This document shows positions 38,194 to 48,177 of a stretch of 64,000 nucleotides of DNA, piece after piece; position 1 is the stretch's first letter; every line of letters begins with the position of its first letter. The stretch lies in contig NZ_JBIFNP010000001.1 of NCBI RefSeq assembly GCF_043945595.1, positions 2,418,001 to 2,482,000 on the forward strand, given 5' to 3'. The DNA is from Paenibacillus_S sp043945595. Lineage in GTDB: Bacteria > Bacillota > Bacilli > Paenibacillales > NBRC-103111. Made by a program: the position numbers and the translations under genes. The notes beneath the pieces are model-generated. The model did no database searches. It had not been told where the DNA came from and saw nothing but the letters and a program-made list of their open reading frames with translations.

Positions 38194-38447
38194 CCCCGTG
38201 ACCAGGGCAAGTCCTTCCTCAACGGGACAGGCTGATTTTGCAGGAACTAGGCATGCGCCCAACCCAACTGCATATGGTAATCATAAGATGGATATGTGAT
38301 GACTGCCTAATTATTATTATCTGAAAATTCAATCATTTCAAAACCGATCGGATACGCCCGGGCTCACATCCTTCCTTATCCTTCTCATTTCATAAAAAAC
38401 GTTCTTGCCTGTACGTGTCCGCGGAACTGCGAGCGGGGTGAGACCTG

Positions 38448-39645
38448 ATGAAAAGAAGTCAAGAAATGATTCGAAAAATGGAGAAATACGGGGCAAACAA
38501 CTATTATCCTCTTCCTATTGTCGTGGCGCAGGCGGAAGGTGTATGGGTCCGCGATGTTTCCGGAAAGCGGTATATGGATATGCTCAGCGGATATTCGTCC
38601 TTGAACCAGGGGCACCGCCATCCCAAAATTATTCAAGCCTTAAAAGATCAGGCAGATAAGGTCACGCTGACCTCACGAGCTTTTCATAACGAACGGCTGG
38701 GAGATTTGCTGGAGCTGCTCGCCGGCTTAACGGGGAAGGAAGCGTTCCTCCCGATGAATACCGGCGCCGAAGCCGTCGAAACGGCTATCAAAATGGCGCG
38801 CCGGTGGGCTTACAAGGTCAAGGGGGTGCCCGAGGACAAAGCGGAAATTATTGTGTGTGACGGCAATTTTCACGGCCTGGACCGTCACGATTACCTCTTT
38901 CTCCAGCACGCCGGAATACCGTCATCAATTCGGTCCGTTCACGCCGGGCTTCGTTTCTATTCCCTACGGCGACTCGGACGCGTTAGAGCAGGCGATCGGT
39001 CATCATACCGCCGCCTTTCTTGTGGAGCCGATCCAGGGCGAGGCCGGTATCGTCATCCCGCGCGACGGTTATTTACGCGATGTGGAGGCTTTATGCCGCA
39101 AGCATAATGTCCTGCTCATAATGGATGAAATTCAGACAGGACTCGGCCGGACCGGCCAATGGTTCGCCTCCGATTGGGAGCATGTCCACCCGGATGCGTA
39201 TATATTGGGCAAAGCGCTCGGCGGAGGGGTCATGCCGATATCCATGGTTGCGGCAAACCGGGATATTATGGACGTATTCGATCCGGGCACCCACGGTTCT
39301 ACGTTCGGAGGCAACCCGCTCGCCTGTGCGGTAGCTATCGCATCGCTGAAGGTTTTGCAGGAAGAAGGGCTTGTGCAGCGTTCCTTGGAGCAGGGGGAAT
39401 ATTTCCTCAACCAGCTGAAGCAGGAGATCCATTCGCCGATTGTGAAGGAAATCCGGGGAAGAGGGCTTTTTATCGGGATCGAGCTTCATGAAGATGCACG
39501 GACCTATTGCGAGCGCTTGATGAATCTGGGACTGCTGACCAAAGAAACTCACCATACGCTGATTCGCCTTGCGCCGCCGCTTATTATTACGCAGGATCAG
39601 ATCGACTGCGCCGTCAGCAAGATCAAAGCCGTTCTGCCAGTATAA
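38448..39645 (+). CDS. rocD: Ornithine aminotransferase (frameshifted)
   Basis: A class III PLP aminotransferase, ornithine to glutamate-5-semialdehyde. The N-terminal part (RSQEMIRKMEKYGANNYYPL, MLSGYSSLNQGHRHPKII, MNTGAEAVETAIKMAR) and the C-terminal part (EPIQGEAGIVIP, MDEIQTGLGRTG, PLP lysine in ILGKALGGGVMPISM) lie in two frames. The break is at about 38877: GNFHG should be followed by RTVTITSFSSTPEYRHQFGP, and one inserted T in GGCCTGGACCGTC accounts for it. The restored length is 398 residues, as in B. subtilis RocD (401). It is first in a catabolic cluster with rocA, a proline dehydrogenase and rocF. Confidence 0.94.
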
Positions 39646-39665
39646 AACAAGGAGGCATGATAGCC

Positions 39666-41216
39666 ATGATGCCGTATCGTCCAGAACCGTTTACGGATTT
39701 CAGCAACCCGCTCCATAGCGAAGCCCTGTCGGATGCGCTGGCAAAGGTGAAGGAAGAGCTAGGGCGATCCTACCCGTTAATTATCGGCGGAGAAGAGATT
39801 TACACGGAAAAAACGTTCACTTCCTTGAATCCGTCGCGGAGCCAGGAGACGATCGGGCTGGTCAGCAAGGCTGACAAAGCATGGGCCGTCAAGGCGATTG
39901 AAGCGTCGGCGGAAGCCTTCAAGACTTGGTCCAGGGTACCGGCCGCCCAGCGGTCGGAGCTGCTGTGGAAGACGGCGGCCGCCCTCCGCCGGAGGAAGCA
40001 GGAATTTAACGCCTGGCTGATGCTCGAAGCGGGCAAAACCCGCGTAGAAGCCGATGTGGAAACGGCGGAGGCGATCGATTTTCTGGAATATTACGCGAGA
40101 CAGATGATCGACCTCGGAGAGCGGGGACGCAAGGAGCTGATCCCGCTTGCAGGTGAGCGCAACGAGCTTGAATATTTGCCGCTCGGCGTCGGCGTAGTCA
40201 TTCCGCCATGGAATTTCCCGCTGGCGATTCTGGCCGGGATGACGGTCGCAGCCGTGGTGACAGGAAACACGGTTGTGCTGAAGCCGTCGAGTCAGACGCC
40301 GGTTATCGGGGCGCAATTCGTCGCCCTGCTCCAATCGTGCGGGCTGCCTGCAGGTGTCGTAAATTTCGTGCCGGGAAGCGGAGGCGAGATCGGCGATACG
40401 CTTGTGGAGCACCCGGCAACGAGGTTTATTTCCTTCACAGGCTCCCGCGATGTCGGCATACGGATCCAACAGCTGGCCGCCAACGTAGGCCCGGGCCAAA
40501 TATGGATCAAACGGTTCGTCGGCGAGCTGGGCGGAAAGGACGCCATCCTGGTGGATAAAGAGGCGGATTTGGAGGCGGCTGCCAAAGGAATTGTCGCAGC
40601 TGCCTTCGGCTTCTCGGGGCAAAAATGCTCCGCGTGCTCGCGGGCCATCGTCCATGAGGATGTTTACGACCAAGTGCTGAGCCGTTGTATTGAACTGACA
40701 AATGCGTTGAAGGTAGGAGAGGCGGACGATTTTGCCAATGATATGGGACCCGTCGTCGACCAGGCCTCCTATGACAAAATTTTGCAGTATGTCGAAATCG
40801 GCCGGCAGGAAGGGCGGATCGTGACAGGAGGCAGGGCGCTGGAGCTGCCGGGCTATTTCATTGAACCGACCATTGTGGCGGATCTTGCTCCCGAAGCGCG
40901 TCTGATGCAGGAGGAAATCTTCGGCCCGGTGCTGTCTTTTTCCCGCTGTTCGACCTTCGATCAGGGACTTGAAATCGCGAATAACACCGAATACGGATTG
41001 ACGGGCTCCGTTTATTCGCTGAACCGGGAGCATATTGCCAAAGCCAAGGCGGAATTTCATGTAGGCAATTTATATATTAACCGGAAATGCACTGGAGCTA
41101 TGGTGGGCGTGCATCCATTCGGCGGCTTTAATATGTCGGGAACGGATTCCAAAGCGGGAGGCCCGGATTACTTGTTCTTATTTACGCAGCCGAAGGTGTG
41201 CTCAGAGCTTCTTTAA
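39666..41216 (+). CDS. rocA: 1-pyrroline-5-carboxylate dehydrogenase
   Basis: 516 residues of the aldehyde dehydrogenase family, converting glutamate-5-semialdehyde to glutamate with NAD. Motifs are the cofactor region VIPPWNFPLAILAGM, the catalytic glutamate in GELGGKDAI and the catalytic cysteine in FGFSGQKCSACSRAI. The length matches B. subtilis RocA. ATG 39666 follows AAGGAGG at 9 bases. It lies 20 bases after rocD and takes the products of both ornithine aminotransferase and proline dehydrogenase. Confidence 0.96.
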   Translation: MMPYRPEPFTDFSNPLHSEALSDALAKVKEELGRSYPLIIGGEEIYTEKTFTSLNPSRSQETIGLVSKADKAWAVKAIEASAEAFKTWSRVPAAQRSELLWKTAAALRRRKQEFNAWLMLEAGKTRVEADVETAEAIDFLEYYARQMIDLGERGRKELIPLAGERNELEYLPLGVGVVIPPWNFPLAILAGMTVAAVVTGNTVVLKPSSQTPVIGAQFVALLQSCGLPAGVVNFVPGSGGEIGDTLVEHPATRFISFTGSRDVGIRIQQLAANVGPGQIWIKRFVGELGGKDAILVDKEADLEAAAKGIVAAAFGFSGQKCSACSRAIVHEDVYDQVLSRCIELTNALKVGEADDFANDMGPVVDQASYDKILQYVEIGRQEGRIVTGGRALELPGYFIEPTIVADLAPEARLMQEEIFGPVLSFSRCSTFDQGLEIANNTEYGLTGSVYSLNREHIAKAKAEFHVGNLYINRKCTGAMVGVHPFGGFNMSGTDSKAGGPDYLFLFTQPKVCSELL

Positions 41217-41237
41217 GCAAGGGGGCTGGTGCTGAAA

Positions 41238-42161
41238 ATGAATTCGTTATACCGTCGGATCGTCCTGAAACTGGCAGGGATGGGAGCTGTCCAATCCCGA
41301 TTTCAAAAATACGGTTCGCGCCTGGGCGTCCGGCGTTTCGTCGCCGGGGATTCGCTGGAGGAGGCTTTGGAGCAGGTCAAAAGCATGAACAGCCAAGGGC
41401 TTGAGGTCACCCTGGACTATTTGGGTGAAAGTATTGTTGATCCGAGGCTGGCCGGCGAGGCGGCCGATCAAATGATCCGGGCGCTGGAGGCGATCGGCAA
41501 TCAGGGGCTGAATGCGCATCTTTCGGTTAAGCTGACGCAGCTCGGATTCCAGGCGGATCCGCTTCTGTGCCTGAAGCATATGGAGCGGATTACGGGGGCG
41601 GCCAAATATTATAACACTTTTGTCAGAATCGATATGGAGGACTCTACGCTGACCGATTCTACGCTCGAGCTGTTCCATTCGCTTGCCGAACGTTTCGGCA
41701 CGGGGCATATCGGTGTTGTCATCCAGGCCTATTTGTATCGCTCGCCGCAGGATTTGAAGCAGCTGGGGGATCTGGGGACTAACGTCAGGATCGTTAAGGG
41801 CGCATACCATGAGCCTGCCGAAGTGGCTTTTACGAAAAAAGAGGACGTGGACCGTCAATATTTGGAGCTGGCAAAGGCGCATTTGGCCGGAGGACACTAC
41901 ACAGCTGTAGCCACCCACGATGAGAACCTGATAGCGGAAATCAAGGCGTATACTTCACTGTTTGGGATCCCACGTTCTCAATTCGAATTTCAGATGCTGT
42001 ACGGGATTGCTTCCAGCCTGCAGCTTCGGCTTGTCGAGGAAGGATATCGCGTGCGAGTCTACACACCGTTCGGCCGGCAGTGGTATCCCTACTATTCCCG
42101 CAGGATTGCTGAGAGACCGGCCAATCTCTGGTTCGTGCTCAAAGGCCTGCTGCGCCGTTGA
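41238..42161 (+). CDS. Proline dehydrogenase
   Basis: A monofunctional, FAD-dependent proline dehydrogenase (PutB/FadM type), about 307 residues. It has VTLDYLGESI, LSVKLTQLGF, VRIDMEDS, VIQAYLYRS, VRIVKGAY, ATHDENLI, EFQMLYGIA and the C-terminal substrate helix YYSRRIAERPANLWF. It oxidises proline to pyrroline-5-carboxylate for RocA. ATG 41238 is preferred; GTG 41229 is an alternative, too close to the GGGGG site. It follows rocA by 21 bases. Confidence 0.93.
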   Translation: MNSLYRRIVLKLAGMGAVQSRFQKYGSRLGVRRFVAGDSLEEALEQVKSMNSQGLEVTLDYLGESIVDPRLAGEAADQMIRALEAIGNQGLNAHLSVKLTQLGFQADPLLCLKHMERITGAAKYYNTFVRIDMEDSTLTDSTLELFHSLAERFGTGHIGVVIQAYLYRSPQDLKQLGDLGTNVRIVKGAYHEPAEVAFTKKEDVDRQYLELAKAHLAGGHYTAVATHDENLIAEIKAYTSLFGIPRSQFEFQMLYGIASSLQLRLVEEGYRVRVYTPFGRQWYPYYSRRIAERPANLWFVLKGLLRR

Positions 42162-42226
42162 ACGGCTTTGTTTATTCATAACTTCAACTTCAAATGCAAT
42201 TGTACCTTGGGAGGAGGACGAAGTCT

Positions 42227-43144
42227 GTGAGCCTAAGGGAACAGGCGGTCGATGTGATAGGCGTTCCTTTTGACCTCGGGGCTTCCTGCCGGGGCAGCCG
42301 GATGGGTCCGGATGCGTTTCGCTGCGCCGACCTGCTGAGCAAGCTGCGTAAAGCGGGCTGCGATGCAGCGGATTGCGGAGACGTATCGGCGTCAAAAGGA
42401 AAGCCTGCTCGGGGCTCGGAGCCGGAGGAGGGGAGCCCCGATGCGAAATATTTGCAGGATATTGTCCGGTTAAATAAACGGTTATACCGTACGGTATTCC
42501 AATCCCGCCAAAACCATCGTCTCCCGGTCGTGATCGGAGGCGATCACAGTCTGGCGATCGGGTCCGTTGCAGGGACGGCCGCTGCGGCAGATGGCCCCTT
42601 GGGCGTGATCTGGTTTGACGCGCATGGCGATTTGAATACTTATAAGACGACACCGACAGGGAATATTCACGGCATGTCTCTGGCGGCATTGCTAGGTTAC
42701 GGTCATCCTCTGCTTGCGCGGATCGGAGGGCTGCGTCCCAAGGTGATGCCTCAGCATGTCGTTTTAATAGGCACCCGCTCACTGGATCCCGGCGAACAGG
42801 CGCTCATTCAGGAAACGGGCATCCGGGTGTTTCCGATCCGGGAAATCGACCGGGTAGGCATACAGGACGTGATGAATCAGGTGCTGTCGATTGTCGGGGA
42901 TGGCACGGCCGGATTTCATCTGAGCTTTGATCTGGACGGTCTGGACCCGACCGATGCTCCTGGCGTCGGCACACCGGTACCGCACGGTGTCCGGCTGGAG
43001 GAGGCGCATCTGGCGCTGAGGGCTATCCGGGAAGCGGGAGGGCTTCTCAGCGCGGATTTCGTAGAGCTCAATCCTGCGCTGGATTTGCGGAACCGGACGG
43101 CTAGAACGGGTGTGGACCTGATCTGCACCTTATTCGGCGGCTAG
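42227..43144 (+). CDS. rocF: Arginase
   Basis: About 305 residues. Arginase hydrolyses arginine to ornithine and urea with a two-Mn centre. Ligands are seen in VVIGGDHSLAIGS, VIWFDAHGDLNTY and FHLSFDLDGLDPTDAPGVG, and GNIHGMSLA binds substrate. The GTG start follows GGGAGGAGGA at 8 bases. It completes the route arginine to ornithine to glutamate semialdehyde to glutamate. No transporter or RocR gene lies in the cluster. Confidence 0.94.
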   Translation: MSLREQAVDVIGVPFDLGASCRGSRMGPDAFRCADLLSKLRKAGCDAADCGDVSASKGKPARGSEPEEGSPDAKYLQDIVRLNKRLYRTVFQSRQNHRLPVVIGGDHSLAIGSVAGTAAAADGPLGVIWFDAHGDLNTYKTTPTGNIHGMSLAALLGYGHPLLARIGGLRPKVMPQHVVLIGTRSLDPGEQALIQETGIRVFPIREIDRVGIQDVMNQVLSIVGDGTAGFHLSFDLDGLDPTDAPGVGTPVPHGVRLEEAHLALRAIREAGGLLSADFVELNPALDLRNRTARTGVDLICTLFGG

Positions 43145-43191
43145 CGAAAGCAGTGTTGACTTAAAGGTAAAGCGGCAAACGGCAAACGGGC

Positions 43192-43527
43192 TTATTGACC
43201 TTGAACAAACGGCAGAAAAAAAGGGAGAAAAAACAAAGGTAAGGACAGAGCTAAAGCCTTGGGCGCATCATTCGCGTTCAAAGCGACTTGACTGGAATCG
43301 GACATTCTCATTGGGGCAGAAATCAATGCTTGCTGCTTATGCCGCTGCAAACTGTAACTGGATCCGTCGTTCGGAACAGGGGGACTCACGAACAAAAAGA
43401 AGGGGGAAATTGAGGACGGCCCTGCGGAAAGCGGGGCTTGACGAGCATAGCTGAAACTCATAAAACAAGCGGTTATGACGAAGACGAAAATGGCTGCGAA
43501 CGAAATCCAGCGGTTCCAATGCTTCAT
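43192..43527 (-). CDS. Putative exported or membrane protein, 111 residues
   Basis: An N-terminal basic and hydrophobic stretch (MKHWNRWISFAAIFVFVITA) looks like a signal peptide or membrane anchor, and the C-terminus is hydrophobic (ALALSLPLFFLPFFLPFVQG). The middle is rich in Ser, Pro and Gln. GGGTGA precedes ATG 43527. No family is recognised. A long palindrome lies 19 bases upstream. It is convergent with rocF. Confidence 0.5.
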   Translation of the reverse strand: MKHWNRWISFAAIFVFVITACFMSFSYARQAPLSAGPSSISPFFLFVSPPVPNDGSSYSLQRHKQQALISAPMRMSDSSQVALNANDAPKALALSLPLFFLPFFLPFVQGQ

Positions 43528-43545
43528 ATTTGTCACCCTATTCTT

Positions 43546-43578
43546 GGTTTATATGGTACATAATGTATCATATAAACC
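43546..43578. promoter_or_regulatory. 33-base near-perfect palindrome (candidate operator)
   Basis: GGTTTATATGGTACAT, a central A, then ATGTATCATATAAACC: 16-base arms with one mismatch. It begins 19 bases upstream of the minus-strand ATG at 43527, where a promoter would be. It has no T run and looks like a regulator-binding site rather than a terminator. Confidence 0.65.
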
Positions 43579-43641
43579 GGACGATTTCCACTTGAAAATG
43601 AGCAGGCTGAGGATCGAGCAAAGCCTATGAGGAAAGAAGAC

Positions 43642-43666
43642 AAATTCCGCGTAACTAGCGGAATTT
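43642..43666. other. Intergenic hairpin
   Basis: AAATTCCGC-GTAACTA-GCGGAATTT, a perfect 9-bp stem in the 306-base gap before the DUF6886 gene. The function is unknown. The remainder of that gap is AT-rich without a gene. Confidence 0.5.
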
Positions 43667-43833
43667 CGACAAAATTAGCAGAGTTAAAAGTTAATAATAT
43701 TAATTAAAATAGTAAGGATTTTTTGCCTGCGCAAAGCAACTTTTGGACGCAGATTTCGTCTAAATAAATGCCATATTATGGGATAGAACAGTCCGGCATG
43801 TTTTTATTTTATTTTAATCCAAAGGAGAATGGA

Positions 43834-44340
43834 ATGCTGTATCATTTTAGTGAAGACCCTGCTATACGCAGGTTTCATCCGAGGCCTGCCGCGGCCATCC
43901 AAGGGAATCCTTCCGTGGTATGGGCCATTGATGAGGAGCACGCTCCTCATTACTTTTTTCCGAGAGCTTGTCCGCGTGTGGTCTGCTGGTGTGAAGAGAC
44001 GACCTCGCAGGAGGATCGGGAGGAGCTGTTTGCTCTAACGTCCGCAACGAAGCTGGCAGCAGTGGAAAGCGCATGGCTCGAAAGAATACGGCAGACCGTT
44101 TTATACCGGTATACGATGCCGGACCAGGCTTTTACATTACATAACGCCCATGCGGGCTACTATGTTTCCTATGAAACCGTAACGCCGATGCTCGTCGAGC
44201 CGATGGGGGATTTGCTTCAGCGGCTGACGGCTTCAGGATTGGAGCTTAGACTCACGCCGTCGCTGGTACCTCTTAAAAATCGGATCATGGGGTCTACATT
44301 GGGATTTTCGATCATCCGCTTTGCAAATGCCGTCCAGTAG
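43834..44340 (+). CDS. DUF6886-family protein
   Basis: 168 residues, uncharacterised. The start MLYHFSEDPAIRRFHPRPAA and the segment SVVWAIDEEHAPHYFFPRAC-PRVVCWCEE are typical of the DUF6886 family, which recalls proteins annotated near RES/ADP-ribosyl-like folds, though this is uncertain. ATG 43834 follows AAAGGAG at 6 bases; a start 66 bases upstream lacks such a site. The cysteines in ACPRVVCWCE are notable. Confidence 0.75.
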   Translation: MLYHFSEDPAIRRFHPRPAAAIQGNPSVVWAIDEEHAPHYFFPRACPRVVCWCEETTSQEDREELFALTSATKLAAVESAWLERIRQTVLYRYTMPDQAFTLHNAHAGYYVSYETVTPMLVEPMGDLLQRLTASGLELRLTPSLVPLKNRIMGSTLGFSIIRFANAVQ

Positions 44341-44397
44341 CAGGCGGGAGGATCGGAACATATATTTGTTGTCAAGACAGAGGGGGAGGCGGGCTGT

Positions 44398-45162
44398 ATG
44401 GCAGAGAGAACGATAGTAATAAGTGATATTCATGGCTGCTTGGACACCTTTAACCGGCTGCTCCGGCATACGGCCTATTGTCCGGGCAAAGATAGGCTGA
44501 TGCTGCTGGGCGATTATGTGGACCGCGGACCCGACAGTAAAGAAGTGGTAGAGCAGCTTATTCGCATGAGCTCCGACGGTCTGGTTACGGCGCTGCGGGG
44601 AAATCATGACCAGCGGTTTGTCGAATGGCTGTCCAGTCCAGACCCGGTCGTGCAGGCGAAGTTTCTCGAATATGGCGGTTTGCCGACCTTGCAAAGCTAC
44701 TGCGGCTCCGAGTGGACCGGGTGCGAATGGGATGAATCCAGGCTGTGCGAGCTTAAAGCCTGGATTCTGGAGCGCTATGCGGAGCATGTGCAATTTCTGG
44801 CCAGCCGGCCGCTCTATGCGGAGGATGAGCACCATATTTACGTTCATGCAGGATTGAATCCGGCTTTCCCGGAATGGAAGGAGCAGCCTGAAAGGGATTT
44901 TATGTGGATTCGCGATCCTTTCTATAACCGTCCGACGGTTGTAGATAAAACAGTTGTTTTCGGGCATACGTTGACGATGGAGCTTCATGACCGGGCGGAT
45001 ATTTGGTTCGGCGGCGACAAAATCGGAATCGATGGCGGCTGCGCTTACGGCTTGCAGCTGAATGCGCTGGAGATACGAGGAGCCAAGGAATACCGCTCGT
45101 TTCACTTACCGTCCGATGCGAATGCGGACACGGAGGCGGTTCAGCCGGGGAATGCCGTTTAG
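44398..45162 (+). CDS. Calcineurin-like serine/threonine phosphatase
   Basis: 254 residues of the PPP/ApaH-like metallophosphoesterase family: SDIHGCLDTF, LGDYVDRGPDS, LRGNHDQRF, HAGLNP and VFGHT, together the full dinuclear metal site. It could act on phosphoproteins or on diadenosine polyphosphates; the sequence alone does not decide. GGGGGAGG precedes the ATG. It is not joined to other genes. Confidence 0.9.
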   Translation: MAERTIVISDIHGCLDTFNRLLRHTAYCPGKDRLMLLGDYVDRGPDSKEVVEQLIRMSSDGLVTALRGNHDQRFVEWLSSPDPVVQAKFLEYGGLPTLQSYCGSEWTGCEWDESRLCELKAWILERYAEHVQFLASRPLYAEDEHHIYVHAGLNPAFPEWKEQPERDFMWIRDPFYNRPTVVDKTVVFGHTLTMELHDRADIWFGGDKIGIDGGCAYGLQLNALEIRGAKEYRSFHLPSDANADTEAVQPGNAV

Positions 45163-45177
45163 TTTGAAAAGCCAATG

Positions 45178-45224
45178 AAAACATCCCTCTTCTTGAAGCC
45201 TGGACGGCTTGGAAGAGGGATGTT
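45178..45224. terminator. Bidirectional terminator
   Basis: AACATCCCTCTTC pairs with GAAGAGGGATGTT, with a nested AAGCC/GGCTT stem. It lies between convergent genes. Confidence 0.88.
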
Positions 45225-45255
45225 TGTTATGCGCGCAATATTCCGGGCTGTTCTA

Positions 45256-46110
45256 TTATAAGGAAACCTTCGGTTTGCGCTTCAACAGCTCGATCAGCTG
45301 CTCCGGCTGGTTCGTAATGATGCTGTCGACCTTCAGCTCGAGCATTTTTTCCATCAGCTTGGGATCATTCACCGTCCAGACATAGAGCTGCTTATGATTG
45401 GCGGCGGCCGCCTGAGCAAACTCGGCATCCATGAACGTATAGGCTGCGCTGATTACCTCGTAGTCCGGGCTTGTCAGAAGCTGCTGCCTGGATTCCGGGC
45501 TGGAAGGCTTCCGGTCTACAATCAGGCCTGTTTTGATGCCGGGATTTCTATGTTTGACCTTCTGAAGCAGTCCTTTATCAAAGGAAGTGACCGTACACTG
45601 CTTCTCGAAGTGATGTTTTTCCAATAAATCGACAGTAGCCTCCGCCAGCCGCTTCTGATGTCCGTTGTTTTTCAGCTCGATATTCAGCTTGATCCGGTCG
45701 GAAGCCGCTTCAATAACTTGCTCCAGCGTCGGAACGCGCTCGGACTCATACTTTTTGTGAAACCAGCTTCCCGCGCTTGCTTGCTGCAGCTCTTTATAGG
45801 AAAGATCCCATAGCGGCTTGTCGATGCCCGTGGTTCGCTTGGCGTTCTCATCATGCATTAATACAAGCACACCATCTGAGGTTTCCTGCACGTCCAGCTC
45901 GGCATATCCGGCGCCGTCGTCTATCGCTCTGCGAATGGAGCTTAGCGTATTCTCGGGTGCCGTAACGGAACTGCCGCGGTGGGCGGTGACAAGGCTGCTG
46001 TCGTACGATGGTGAAGCTTCGGTTGAAGTGGCGGTCGATATTGCTGTTTCGTTGACTGTGGCAGCGTTTGCGGCCAAGAGGAGGGTGAGGGCGAGAAGGA
46101 ATTTGTGCAT
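45256..46110 (-). CDS. Secreted glycerophosphodiester phosphodiesterase
   Basis: 284 residues. The first 17 or so (MHKFLLALTLLLAANAA) form a signal peptide. The GDPD domain follows with VTAHRGSSVTAPENTLSSIR, GAGYAELDVQETSDGVLVLM-HD, LNIELKNNGH and LYVWTVNDPKLMEKML. Such enzymes release glycerol-3-phosphate from deacylated phospholipids or teichoic acids outside the cell. A related fold is encoded at 22351, but the two differ strongly. It stands alone on the minus strand. Confidence 0.92.
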   Translation of the reverse strand: MHKFLLALTLLLAANAATVNETAISTATSTEASPSYDSSLVTAHRGSSVTAPENTLSSIRRAIDDGAGYAELDVQETSDGVLVLMHDENAKRTTGIDKPLWDLSYKELQQASAGSWFHKKYESERVPTLEQVIEAASDRIKLNIELKNNGHQKRLAEATVDLLEKHHFEKQCTVTSFDKGLLQKVKHRNPGIKTGLIVDRKPSSPESRQQLLTSPDYEVISAAYTFMDAEFAQAAAANHKQLYVWTVNDPKLMEKMLELKVDSIITNQPEQLIELLKRKPKVSL

Positions 46111-46396
46111 TCTGGGTGTCTCCTAGCATGATGGGATATCCATATTATTATACGTGAAAAACCTTTTTCCTTCTTTTCAAAAAAATAAATTTTCAAAGGG
46201 CTAAGTGGAGATTCAGTGCCTAAACGGATGGAGATGACAGGAATGAGGAGCTATTGGTAGAATAAAGCGCTTCACTCGCAAATTTCCCGGGAATAATCAC
46301 TAAAAACGGCAGGATTGGTGGCGGCTTTCGGGTGAAATATTTAGGTTGCCGAAGTATAATTAAGGACTGAGACGTTACGACAAACAAAATAACAGG

Positions 46397-48177
46397 ATGT
46401 GGATGCGATTGAAAGTTCAGTTACTTACCGATTATCTGAAGTCGCGTTGGTATTTCTATGCTTTGGCCATTATGCTCACTGCAAGCGCTAACATCATTCA
46501 GTCTTATTATCCCAAGGTTTTGGGGAAGGTTGCGGATGAGCTGCAGGGAAACGGAGCGACAGAGGCCATCATCGTGCACTACAGCTTGGTCAGTGCTTGG
46601 CATAGGAGTAGCCTACGGACTGCTGGGAGGGTCCGGGCAGTATACGGTGATGCGTCTTGGACGGTTATTTGAATTTCACACCAGAAGAAGATTGTTCGGC
46701 CATTTTACTTCTTTAAGCGAAAGCTATCACTCCAAGCAGGGGATCGGCAGGCTGCTCAGCTATGTCATGAATGATGTCACAAGCGTGCGGGAATCGATCT
46801 CTGTCGGGTTGAACCAGACTGTCAACGCAGTGATCCTGCTTTTATCGGTTATCGTCATGATGGGAATCAGCGATATCCCGGTCTCCCTTATCGTGGTGAG
46901 CGTACTTCCGCTGGCCTGTATTCCATGGATCGTCGTTTATTTCGGTCCAGGCCATCCGCAAACGTTCTTTGCAGGTGCAGGAATCGCTGGCGCGGATGAC
47001 GGAATCGGCCGAGGAGCAGTTCGGCGGCATTCGGGTGACGAAAACGTTCGCTGTAGAACCGACTATGCGCAGCCGCTTCGGCGCAACGGTGGATAATATC
47101 ATTGAGAAGCAGCTGCGGCTCGTGCGATTATCGTCGGTTTTTCAGGCGCTGCTTCCCTTTCTGGGCTCGCTCTCGCTGATCTTGTCTATCGCGGTCGGCG
47201 GTTATATGACGATCCATCATCAGCTCTCCCTCGGAAATTTTGTTTCGCTTACGCTGTATTTGCGGATGATGGTCAACCCGCTGCAGCAGATCGGCAACGT
47301 AATCAATACGATGCAGCGTTCGAGAGCGTCCTTGGAGCGGATCAACCAGCTGCTGGCCGTCCAGCCGGCTGTGTTGGAGATTGAAGGGGCCAAGCCGATC
47401 CATATGAAGAAGAACGGGGAAATTCGCATCGACAACCTGTCGTTTACGTACCCGGATTCCTCTCAACCGGCGCTGCATGACGTCAGTTTGAAGCTGGAAC
47501 CGGGTAAAACGCTCGGAATCATCGGCAAAACAGGCAGCGGCAAAACGACGCTGGTCAAGCTGCTGCTCCGGATTTATGAGCCGCCCGAAGGGACGATTAA
47601 GATCGGTGGGATGGACATCCGCAGCGCTACGCTGGAAAGCCTACGCCACCAAATCGCTTACGTGCCCCAGGATGGGTTTCTGTTCAGCACGACCGTTCGC
47701 GACAATATAGCGTTCCATGACCGCGAAATTGCTTTTGAAGCGGTAGAGACGGCCGCCAAGCAGGCCCAGATCTACAATAATATTATGGAATTCCCCGACC
47801 AATTCGAAACGAAGCTGGGGGAGAGAGGCGTTACCTTGTCAGGCGGCCAGCGGCAGCGTACCAGTCTCGCCCGAGGTTTTATCAAGGACGCTCCGCTTCT
47901 CATTCTGGACGATAGCGTCAGCGCGGTGGATGCCGTAACGGAAACGAAGATCATTGAGAACCTGCGCCTGCGCAGAAAGAACAAAACGACGATCATCATT
48001 GCCCATCGCATCAGCGCTTTAAAGCATGCGGATGAAATCATAGTTATGGATGAGGGAACGATTGTGCAGCGGGGAACGCATCATCAATTAATGGCGGAGG
48101 AAGGAATTTACGCCTCCCTCTATTCGATCCAGGAGGAGGGGACGCGCTATGTCGAAGGAAGCGGCAACCGGAAATAA
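46397..48177 (+). CDS. ABC exporter half-transporter, degenerate-site partner (two frameshifts)
   Basis: An ABC exporter subunit of about 592 residues with six membrane segments and an ATPase domain. It resembles the BmrC side of the BmrCD heterodimer. The ATPase has IGKTGSGKTTLVKLLLR, VTLSGGQRQRTSLARG and LILDDSVSAVDAVTE; in the last the catalytic Glu is replaced by Asp, the sign of a degenerate site. The coding frame changes near 46597 and again near 46946, each fitting one extra base. The membrane domain reads on as VAYGLLGGSGQYTVMRLG and then AIRKRSLQVQESLARMTESA. It overlaps the partner gene by 29 bases. Confidence 0.88.

Noticed and set aside
38200..38447. Sigma-54 promoter or RocR activator site before rocD
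   Set aside because: roc genes of Bacillus use sigma-54, but the nearest candidate (GG-N8-GC near 38227) has the wrong spacing and no TGGCA element is seen.
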